Positions 58,201 through 64,000 of a stretch of DNA of 64,000 bases are shown here, piece after piece. The stretch covers positions 9,104,850 through 9,168,849 of the forward strand of contig NC_134029.1 in the NCBI RefSeq assembly GCF_964204645.1. The letters are read 5' to 3'. Position 1 is the stretch's first letter. Each line of letters opens with the position of its first letter. A model generated the notes under the pieces. The model was given only the letters and a program-made list of their open reading frames with translations, ran no database searches and was not told where the DNA came from. The position numbers and the translations under genes are program-made. Origin of the DNA: Tubulanus polymorphus. Taxonomy: Eukaryota; Nemertea; Palaeonemertea; Tubulaniformes; Tubulanidae.

Positions 58201-61200
58201 GCATAACCCGGGTACAAAATGCTAGTGTAGACGTAGCTAAAAATGCAGTTGCTTGAAATGCTTACAAGGCGCTTGCCAAAAGTATAATCAAATGATGGGA
58301 ACAATCCAAAATTGCAACTGAGCCTTGAAGAGCCACTGTAAACAAGGTTTATGCAGTACAGGGCCTCGTCTACTTGCATAATCACTCGTCTCAAGCCTCT
58401 GTGTAGGAAACTGGCTTTTGATTAACGTGTATGACTTCCGACTTTTCAGATAATCTGGTAGAAGGAAAGCGCGTGCGTAGATCGAAAATATCTGAATCGG
58501 GAAATCCATCACCCGCCACTACTAGTGCATCGAAGTCACCACCATTTCCTACTAAAACGCCTCCCCAGTTAGAGACAACTCAAGCAGAGACTATGAAAGC
58601 GGAAACGACGCCCACATCGAGTGTTGCGCAAAAAAGGGGTAAACGCGGTGGCCGGTTGAATCTCGTTAAACGTCAAAAACAGGCAGCGAAATCAGCTACT
58701 AGTGTTGCTACCGGTAAGTGAAACCCGCTTCCGTTTAAAAGTTGTGACCAGAAAGTTTGATTCATGGGTCAAAGATGAAATGCATGATCATCGCCGGCAT
58801 CAGTTGTGTTTCAGTCACGTTTTAATTCAAAGTCTTGACCAATCAGTTAGTATAGTTATGCCAATTTTGACTCTAGCCATTATTTCTGGACCCTTATTGC
58901 CTTGCCTAGAAAGGATTCAAATCCTCAGTCCTATCCTCGTCCGCTGAGCCAGCCATCTATGATATTGCGCATCCGAAACTATTTCTTTATTCATTATGTG
59001 TTAAACTCTTCCAGCTGTCGATTTTGATACAACCGCAACCTCGACTACTAAACCTGCTGATACAAGTACTCGAAAACGCAAAATAAAGCAGCCGACTGCA
59101 ACAAGTACTCCGTCTGTGAAAAAATCAAAACGAGATGAAGATGTGACAACCGACGTAGTAGTAGGTAAGAGGTTTTATAACAATATTCATAATATTTCAT
59201 AATCAAGCAAACATCTTTGAAATTTGACTATGCTAGATCTTTAGGCATGAAATATTTTGCAGCCTCGACAAGTACTGCTGAAATGGCAACAGATAATTCG
59301 CTAAAGAGCGGCCAGTTGTTCATGGGTTACGCCTTTGTTCTGACACACGGGAAATCTGAAAATCACCAAGAAGGTAGTTATCAACTATATACATCATAGT
59401 TCAAATCCAGCTGTAAGCATTTATTTGCTTTAAGTATGTGTACACTTATCTCATGGAACTTCTGTTGTTGCTTAGTTATGAGTCATGAAATTACTGTCTG
59501 GAAATATATCTTACAAAAACCTCTTCATTGTTGTACCATGTGGTAAAAATGTGTTTCAAAATGACCATCGTTCCGCATATTGGTTGATTAGCAGGCACGG
59601 AAGAATTCGACAAAGATCTTATTCGAAAGTTAATCACGACTGGAAGCGGTATTTTACTCGAAAAGGTTGACCCAGCAATGGTAAGAATAAAAAAGTCTTT
59701 TAGCCATCTTTATTATGGCTTTTCGCCGCCTTCTTTTGGCTATCTCATTCAATCTCACAATGAAAGAAACTGTTAAAGGGTTTTTCTTTTTTCACCATTT
59801 AAGATAGCGGCCGCGACGGAGGTCTTATTGATATCGGACTCATATCAAAGAACTATAAAGTATTTTCACTGTTTAGCCAGCAGTATACCACCGGTTTCAC
59901 ACCAGTGGATTTTGGATTGCTGTGAAAAGGTAAGTTTAACTTGCGATGATTAAGATATTGGGCAACCCCGTTTATTTTTATAAGCATTCGCGAAAATATT
60001 AACATTTGGTTGTTGAAATTTTCCAAAATCGAAAGCCATGATAAAGTTGTGTATGTTAGTCATATAGATAATGGAAAAGTTATGTGGTTCGGGGATATTA
60101 AACTATAAGATAGTTGTAGCAAACAAAATTTGAAAACTTTGCCTTTATCGTCATACCAGCAAACATTCTACATGACCTAGTTGATTGGTATGATGTTATC
60201 ATAGTAGGGAATCCCAAATGAATTCTTCGTTGGAATCTTCACGAATTCTTTAAATGAAATTTTGTGCCGTAATGCCTAATCAATTCTGAAAATTACTTTT
60301 CCACAGTTGATTGTCCAAGGCTAATCATCGTCATAGATTCTATGTTAATAACTTGGCATTTTCTGTTTTGTAGAACCAACTGTTATCGTACAAGAACTAT
60401 TTGTTGCCGGCTGGAATTGATCAAGATGAATGCGTTATTGAATGGTAACGATTTCTGCTCTCCTTAACAGACTTATTGATGTTCTATTTCTAATGAATAA
60501 GATACAATACTCAATATTCTAGGCAATTTTTATGACCCTGGCTCCACTTTAGTCCAACGCATTCACCACAACCCCGTTCACATGTGGCAGGGAATTTCAG
60601 GCTGGGGTCATTCAAGGATTTGCCTCATTCCTAGTTTTATCACCTATTCTTATAATGATAAACTTTTACGACTATGATTCTTCCCTTGTTGCTATTATAT
60701 AATAAGTTATCTCTGATAGCTGGCAATAGAGTTATTACATAGCCAGGCATTGTTCACATTTTACCACCGATCACTGAGGATGAAGCAGTTTGTTGAAACT
60801 GCCCAGAAATAAGGAACAGTATCATCATGATTGCCAGTAAACATTTGATAGATTTGATTTGAATTTTTTGAATGATTGTTTTAGGATCAGTAAGGCCCGA
60901 CCGCTGAGTGGATTGGTTGTGTTTTTCGCATCCGCTGATAAAAAATTGAAAGAAGCGTGGACGGCAATTTTGATAACAGCCGGCTGTGAAGTGATTACCA
61001 AGTTACCGAAAAACATTGTTCCAGCTGAAGGTAAGTTTATTTTGAATTTTGAAAAAAGATTTAAGGCCAACAGGAACCAATTTAGACTCCCCCTTATACA
61101 GTACTGCTCAAATCAATAATATCAGTGAATTAACTGAAATTTATTTCACAAAACCTTCGATTCTTGGCTCAGTATGCAGTCATCTTGAGTGATATATACA

Positions 61201-61463
61201 GTCCAATGCTACTAAGTAAGGCGGAGTCTACTCTATTTCTATCTTTTTACTGAAATTGAGATATTTTTTGTGTATTCGTTTTTACAGGTGAAGCTGTACC
61301 GGAAGTGATAGTGACAGATGCTTCTTGTCCAGTCAGTACTTCACAATGGGCGGAAATACAGGAAATTCCCTTGGTGTCCATCGAATGGGCCATCCAATGT
61401 TTAATACAGGGAAAACGGCTGCAGTACGATCATCCTTTCATTGAACATCACAATCAACGGTGA
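40300..61463 (+). CDS. TP53BP1: 53BP1-like DNA double-strand-break protein, 27 exons, N-terminus unresolved
   Basis: Exons: 40300-40455, 40849-40952, 41861-41984, 42625-42731, 44428-44465, 44779-44853, 46623-46745, 47757-47958, 48500-48605, 48805-49104, 49243-49585, 49838-49885, 51607-51752, 51925-52220, 52658-52748, 56445-56536, 56713-56788, 57494-57697, 57938-58050, 58450-58713, 59015-59164, 59263-59373, 59595-59680, 59804-59929, 60374-60444, 60885-61030, 61288-61463. All phases join, giving 1290 codons. The first exon opens mid-codon; its in-frame ATG at 40349 may be the start (1274 aa), or more exons lie upstream (human 53BP1 is 1972 aa). The N-terminal part is Ser/Thr-rich with SQ/TQ sites. 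Tandem Tudor (AKWSDGFYYPG) lies in exons 17-19, LDNLVEGKRVRRSK at the exon 19/20 join, and two BRCT repeats in exons 22-27 (GYAFVLTHGK, CLASSIPPVSHQW, NYLLPAG). A nuclear scaffold that reads H4K20me2 and H2AK15ub at breaks. Confidence 0.93.
40545..40700. repeat. tRNA-related SINE pieces, 53BP1-like intron 1
   Basis: CAGGGATTCAAACTTTATGA (inverse B box) is followed by CGATAGACTTGGCCACGGCA and then, in the opposite sense, GCTATCAAGTTCGAATCCTT. Both match the repeats at 47515, 48045 and 51265. Confidence 0.5.
41166..41352 (+). repeat. Second copy of the 40078-40258 repeat, in intron 2
   Basis: Direct-orientation relative containing CATTTCTATAGCTACCAGGT, CTGTTATTGTTAGCATGATC and GACAAGGTATCAATTTTTTT. 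Neighbouring sequence (41040-41500) holds further diverged units with CTACTAGTCCTACAG-like phrases that link it to the tandem array near 50 kb. Confidence 0.55.
41560..41770 (-). repeat. Decayed element A end, 53BP1-like intron 2
   Basis: AAAGTCACAGTGGGCTATTG, CATTCATTTTTCGTTCATC and AACAAGATGGCGG match the inverted element A (43095-43480) loosely. The tandem core is missing. Confidence 0.45.
42055..42175 (+). repeat. LINE reverse-transcriptase tail fragment
   Basis: One frame reads LWNSHELSRCFSFKTHLKTI followed by MF. This is the characteristic end of CR1/L2-type LINE polymerase frames (LWNSLP..., SFK..LKT.LF). Only this last piece remains, in intron 3 of the 53BP1-like gene. Confidence 0.5.
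43086..44366 (-). mobile_element. Element A, full copy 3 (inverted), in 53BP1-like intron 4
   Basis: This 1281-bp copy reads in reverse relative to 6434 and 30179. Four core units are present, with their GGGGGCG motifs spaced 154 bp (for example 43984 and 44138). Terminal GCCCACTTGGG and CCCAAGTGGGC are intact. It is antisense to the host gene, and so is copy 2 in ABCE1. Confidence 0.75.
44890..44972 (-). repeat. Element A left-end fragment
   Basis: CATCAGGGGGCATTGAATAT, then CAAGCATTTCACGAAGTGGG and CATGGACTCCTAG, match the end of copy 3 near 44280-44362, diverged. It sits 36 bases after exon 6. Confidence 0.5.
45640..46345 (+). repeat. LINE-type 3' tail split by a MITE
   Basis: Sequence before 45776 (GTGTGAATGTGTGCATGATT and onwards) and after 46246 (ending GTGGAAATAAACTATTATTA) reads as one 3' tail of a LINE or SINE with a final ATT repeat, interrupted by the TTAA-flanked element at 45777-46245. 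Confidence 0.4.
45777..46245. mobile_element. piggyBac-type MITE, 469 bp
   Basis: The termini are exact 14-bp inverse repeats: CCCATTAGCACTCA at 45777-45790 and TGAGTGCTAATGGG at 46232-46245. Both are flanked directly by TTAA (45773-45776 and 46246-46249), the signature target duplication of piggyBac transposons. The interior repeats CAAGCCGCCCG. No transposase is encoded. Located in intron 6 of the 53BP1-like gene. Confidence 0.8.
47044..47085. repeat. Near-perfect palindrome in 53BP1-like intron 7
   Basis: The perfect core 47048-47082 has 17-bp arms TCTGTTTCATGCAGTAA and TTACTGCATGAAACAGA around one T. The pairing extends outward as ATTC/GAAT after one mismatch. Confidence 0.8.
47515..47665 (-). 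repeat. tRNA-related SINE, 53BP1-like intron 7
   Basis: CAGCAGGGATTCAAACCTGA is an inverse B box. It is followed by TAGCATCGCTAGACTCAGCC, CCTGCCACACTAGAGAGGAT and a GCTGAGGCAAATCTCTCGG tail. The same blocks occur at 48045-48230 and 51265-51420. Confidence 0.55.
48045..48230 (-). repeat. tRNA-related SINE, 53BP1-like intron 8
   Basis: GGCAGGGATTCAAATCTAAA, GCTAGACTCAGCCATGGC, CCTGCCACACTAGAGCGGGT and TAAGGCAAATTTCTCGG match the copy at 47515. A shorter + orientation piece with CAGGTTCGAATCCCTGTCG lies at 48318-48370. Confidence 0.55.
49940..50610 (+). repeat. Tandem array, units of about 131-145 bp, in 53BP1-like intron 12
   Basis: The motif GGGGCGCTGTAC and variants recur near 50011, 50146, 50277, 50422 and 50567. 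Each is followed by CACTTGTAAAATCTTT, a TAGTCCTACAATTAT-type phrase and CTTGACGAAACTTGG. A single related unit lies near 46360-46450. The unit differs from the 154-bp unit of element A but has a similar CTAGGGGGCGCTG character. Confidence 0.7.
51265..51560. repeat. tRNA-related SINE pieces, 53BP1-like intron 12
   Basis: GACAGGGATTTGAACCTGAT (inverse B box) with GGCATCGCAAGACCCTGCC belongs to the same family as 47515. From 51478, a + orientation piece has GCAGGTTCAAATCCCTGTCA. Confidence 0.5.
53315..54627 (-). mobile_element. Element F, full copy 2, in 53BP1-like intron 15
   Basis: A 1.3-kb element, inverted relative to 35327-36618. ATGGTCGAAGAC at 53315-53326 and GTCTTCGACCAT at 54593-54604 are exact 12-bp inverse repeats near the ends. 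The outer right end adds GGACCTTTTGGTCC. It ends about 120 bases from the stop of the nested receptor gene, and an AATAAA on the minus strand inside it (54439-54444) could serve that gene. The transposon family is not recognised. Confidence 0.65.
54747..55718 (-). CDS. FMRFamide-receptor-like GPCR, single coding exon, 323 aa
   Basis: Intact frame from ATG at 55718 to a stop at 54747, with a TTTCAG acceptor just before the ATG suggesting a 5' untranslated exon. Seven hydrophobic helices are visible. Helix 1 is PPFIFVGITLNLLVILIFV. Helix 3 has WFTVLIQVERLITILMPLKA, with ER in place of DRY and the MPLKA loop typical of FMRFamide and related peptide receptors. Helix 6 is MVITMSFVFLLLEIP, and helix 7 is NSCINFILYYIVNANF, where NxxNF..Y replaces NPxxY. 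The usual cysteine at the top of helix 3 is not evident, although the second extracellular loop keeps one (NICVEE). The gene sits wholly within intron 15 of the 53BP1-like gene on the other strand. It probably acts at the plasma membrane; the ligand cannot be told from sequence. Confidence 0.8.
   Translation of the reverse strand: MSDARLNNTADCPTFGSGRWRMNAFVLPPFIFVGITLNLLVILIFVRLKYNHRSAFLLTVLAVIDNLFLVAQFILESFRYFLLFAKVGNDAMARYWPWNVKPKIYIGSVIFYKASLLLRNWFTVLIQVERLITILMPLKAGIIITTSSLKKAIFLTASLSVCFGMYYPATLTTMYKHGNICVEETVAYRSEAHQKIFNTFNVLIDPLLRAIVPTLAVLIANIMLLIVLYVKLMVRKEMTNELNLKLSESKATKMVITMSFVFLLLEIPGSTSKLSEFLSGKRIEEANTAYNVTSILNSCINFILYYIVNANFKTVANNLATCK
55735..56440. other. Left over part of 53BP1-like intron 15, with a hairpin
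   Basis: Contains ACAACTACCACCTTTAG twice near 56214-56253 and the hairpin at 56082-56131. The upstream region of the nested receptor lies here; no promoter motif was identified. Confidence 0.4.
56082..56131. repeat. Perfect hairpin, 22-bp arms
   Basis: The left arm 56082-56103 (starts TATTGGAAAATTAAAAA) and right arm 56110-56131 (ends TTTTTAATTTTCCAATA) are exact inverses around GCCTGT. This is the third such palindrome in the window. Confidence 0.85.
58880..58990. repeat. Weak SINE-like piece, 53BP1-like intron 20
   Basis: GAAAGGATTCAAATCCTCAG followed by GTCCGCTGAGCCAGCC resembles the inverse of a tRNA B box and A box, but diverged. Confidence 0.3.
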
Positions 61464-62762
61464 TGGCATCGAAATAACTCAACCGGATTATTCATTGTGT
61501 GTTGTCCCGCTATTCAGATTTATTGTCTTTTATTATACAGTTGAACACTATTCACAAAAACTGCCATATGTCTCAATCCGGTTTGGCTTAAACTTGTACG
61601 GTACGGTACTTAAATCTATGGACCGGTGAAGTTACTTTGAATCCGGAATTTGCTTGATCCCGATGTTAGGTCCTAAATTATCTAGATTGGGTGGGTTTTT
61701 GTGTTACAGAGAATCCCTGCAATTTTATTTTTTTAATACCGTTATGTAGTTAATATGTATATGTATTACGAAAAATGTTTTAATGCAGAAATATTGTAAA
61801 TTCTTGCCAAATGGTTTTTAACCTGCACGTGTACATACTGTATACTGATAATTTGATCATTTTTGTTATGCCGGTACATGTAATTTAGCAATTTTCTGAC
61901 TTAACAATCATGCATGAATCTATTGTCTGATCGAATTTAATTTTAGACATTTTAGTATAGTCTCAATATTGCATGTTTTGATTTATTTTTTCAATAGAAT
62001 TTATATATGAAATGTTCTCTTATAGAAAGAAATATAGGAAAAAAGTATGAAAGAAATTTATATTCTTCTAGTTGCGTTTTTTTCCAGTGCTTCGCCCTTA
62101 ATCGAAAGACGCGATGGGTAAATTATCGTCGTCCCATCCATCCATCGTTATATTTGACGTTTTCACTTTTAAGATGGCGGACTGGTGACCTTTTCGGGTT
62201 TTTTTAATACCCATTTGTTTAAATCCATCAAAATACTTTTGAACTCGCTTAGGTCGTCATAGCTGAGATTGTACTATGTTGACATCCAAGTGACGAATAG
62301 ATTTAATCTGAAATGCTCTACATGTCGAAAATCGTGACGAAAGGCTAAAGGCTGGCTTATGTCGACAAGCAACGCGACGCCTACCGACTCCTGCCGACGC
62401 AACTGAGAGCAACCGCGATCGCTTATTTCGACTGCGCTCCGATCCGCAGCAACTGAGGCCGACTAGCGGGATATGAGATCCTCCCAGTTGCTTCCCTGCT
62501 TATGTCGGTTGCGATTGCTGGCAACTGCAACGGCTCAAATGGTTTCGTGATAAGTACTTCGAGAATAAATTTGAATTATTAGGAAATATATTTCTATTAG
62601 AAAAGCTATTTCTTTAAGACTTTGATCTTTCTGATTCTGTTTTGAATACAATGGCTAGCGACATCTATAAAGAATAAGATGGCCACTCACACCATAATTC
62701 TACCCATTTCGTTTCTAGATCTTCGGTCCGGTCCTCTGCCGTGCTGAAGGTTTGGTTTACGT
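61464..62762. other. 3' region of the 53BP1-like gene and repeat-like sequence
   Basis: The first AATAAA I noticed after the stop is at 62564, so the 3' end is uncertain. At 62345-62540 a G+C-rich block has GGCTTATGTCGACAAGCAAC at one end and GCTTATGTCGGTTGCGATTG near the other, with many CGAC and GCAAC words. It may be a short repeat of unknown kind. Confidence 0.3.
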
Positions 62763-63383
62763 ATGGAATTGCTTGAATTTTTGAAAGTTATTGGTTTAGG
62801 TTTAGGTTTATTTTATTTCGCTCTAACCAAACATTGGTACATAGAGGTTACAAGAATTTGTACAATAAAATGTCGTGCAATAGATAAGTCACTTTCAGAC
62901 GTCGATTACAGACTCTCGGCAATTGATGCGTACTACGAAGAATTAGAGATGTACACTAGAAGAAACTCTATCCGTATTTTTGGACTCAACGAACTTCCAG
63001 ACGAAAATCCGCTTGAAAAATGTACGAAATTTTTCAAAGACTCCCTGAACATTGATATCAATCCGTCTGGCATCGACCGAGCGCATCGAATAGGAAAACC
63101 ATCTAGAGACCCGCGTGTTCCGAGACAAATGATCGTCAAATTTGTGCGTCATACCGACAACGAGCTGGTTATCAAGCAGCGTAGAAAATTAAAAGGATCC
63201 AAAACTAGTATCTCTGAGGATTTAACCCGCGGCAGAGCTCAATTCCTGAAGTACCTGAACAAACATCAAGCGGTTTCAGCATCATGGTCGAATGACGGTA
63301 AAATTATGGCCATCATTAACAACATGAAGCACCATCTTAGTGGCTATGCAGATTTTGATGAGATATTGAATCGTGTATCCTAA
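62763..63383 (+). CDS. LINE ORF1 protein, 206 aa
   Basis: Residues about 40-65 form a short coiled-coil-like stretch ending ELEMYTRRNSIRIFG, the usual entry to the RNA-recognition domain of LINE ORF1 proteins. Then come DRAHRIGKP, MIVKFVRHTD and KLKGSKTSISEDLTR, each a typical landmark. The first 30 residues are hydrophobic and unlike ORF1p, so the true N-terminus may be truncated or different. The protein binds element RNA and chaperones reverse transcription in related LINEs. Confidence 0.7.
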   Translation: MELLEFLKVIGLGLGLFYFALTKHWYIEVTRICTIKCRAIDKSLSDVDYRLSAIDAYYEELEMYTRRNSIRIFGLNELPDENPLEKCTKFFKDSLNIDINPSGIDRAHRIGKPSRDPRVPRQMIVKFVRHTDNELVIKQRRKLKGSKTSISEDLTRGRAQFLKYLNKHQAVSASWSNDGKIMAIINNMKHHLSGYADFDEILNRVS

Positions 63384-63674
63384 TTTGATTAATCCTGTCA
63401 AATCATAATTCCTTGATAACAATTATTATTTAGCATCTTAAAATTATTTAGGAGGAGCTAATCCTTTCATATGCTCGTGGCTTTAGTTACTCGGTATGGT
63501 TTATTGCTAATAGTATGTGCTGTGATCACATATTTTCTACATCGTCAATTTTTCTTTGTTTTCATTGATTTTTTTGTGTATACATATGCGTACTTTGTTC
63601 ATAATGAGCGAAATTTATTATGTAACGGTGAGTGCCGTCGAAGTATTACTATCACGCTTCAATTCCACTAGCAG

Positions 63675-64000
63675 ATGGCCAGTCATGCACATCCTGAGTT
63701 TATCGTAGGTTCAAGTAGTAAATATTATAAGGATTTAACGCAATTATCAAAGTTTGGATTATCAAACTTCTCCTTGTTTCATCTAAATATAAGGAGTTTT
63801 AATAAGAATTTTGAGAATTTGCAATTATATTTACACTCCCTCTGTTTCAATTTTGGGATTTTAGCTTTTACTGAAACGTGGACTAAACTTCAACATGACA
63901 ACAAGTCAATGTATAATTTGCCTGATTATGAGTCGATTTTCATAAGTAGACAGGATACACGTGGTGGTGGAATAGCGATGTTTGTCCACAACACCATTAA
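63675..64000 (+). CDS. LINE ORF2, endonuclease domain, partial at window end
   Basis: It opens at ATG 63675 (after an in-frame TAG) and stays open for 108 codons to the edge. It contains LFHLNIRSFNKNF, GILAFTETW and RGGGIAMFV, which match the first three motifs of the apurinic-like endonuclease that nicks target DNA in LINEs (N of HLN, E of TETW). The reverse transcriptase should follow outside the window. Confidence 0.8.
   Translation, partial: MASHAHPEFIVGSSSKYYKDLTQLSKFGLSNFSLFHLNIRSFNKNFENLQLYLHSLCFNFGILAFTETWTKLQHDNKSMYNLPDYESIFISRQDTRGGGIAMFVHNTI

Larger units (their letters stand above)
62763..64000 (+). mobile_element. LINE retrotransposon, ORF1 and start of ORF2
   Basis: Two frames in tandem (62763-63383 and 63675 onwards), as in two-ORF LINEs. 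ORF1 looks like an RNA-binding ORF1p, and ORF2 begins with an endonuclease domain. The element continues past the window edge. The frames are open, so the copy is fairly young. The clade is probably CR1/L2-like, judging by the endonuclease start. Confidence 0.75.

Overview
This window is nuclear DNA from an intron-rich invertebrate animal. The genes have many short coding exons with GT-AG introns, and the space between them is full of non-autonomous transposons, tRNA-derived short repeats and LINE pieces. The giant leucine-rich-repeat receptor resembles the GRL101 type first described from a pond snail, and an FMRFamide-receptor-like gene lies nearby. Together these point to a marine lophotrochozoan (mollusc, annelid, brachiopod or similar). 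That placement is an inference; no species is claimed.

Layout. 1-5.2 kb: no recognisable intact gene, decayed repeat copies, one open frame with a faint CUB-like look. 5.2-6.0 kb (minus): a small two-exon gene of unknown function. 6.4-7.7 kb: full copy of a 1.27 kb repeat (called element A here) with a four-unit 154-bp tandem core. 9.7-10.6 kb: a fold-back insertion flanked by a perfect 16-bp direct repeat. 10.7-12.9 kb: fragments of minus-strand coding sequence, including a frameshifted GPCR relic. 15.0-21.8 kb (plus): a three-exon, about 1960-residue receptor with CUB, C-type lectin, LDL-receptor class A, leucine-rich-repeat and 7TM parts. 22.2-25.2 kb: a hAT-like MITE, a decayed galectin-like gene, palindromes and a GGT/GAT-rich minisatellite. 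26.2-37.0 kb (minus): complete 15-exon ABCE1 (601 aa), the ribosome-recycling ATPase, with several repeats in its introns. 40.3-61.5 kb (plus): 27 exons of a 53BP1-like DNA-damage protein with tandem Tudor, the ubiquitinated-H2A reading motif and two BRCT repeats; its first exon(s) are not resolved. Nested in one of its introns on the opposite strand is an intact single-exon FMRFamide-receptor-like GPCR (54.7-55.7 kb). 62.7-64.0 kb: the ORF1 and start of ORF2 of a LINE, cut by the window edge.

ABCE1 and the 53BP1-like gene are divergent, about 3.3 kb apart between known coding exons. The genes do not form one pathway: ABCE1 is housekeeping translation, 53BP1 is double-strand-break repair, and the two GPCRs are cell-surface receptors. 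What unites the window is a shared set of repeats (element A, element F, a MITE family called G here, and tRNA-like SINEs) found both between genes and in introns. I found no CRISPR array, operon or bacterial-type system, as expected for animal DNA. Exon limits were read by eye from splice sites, reading phase and protein similarity, with no transcript evidence.
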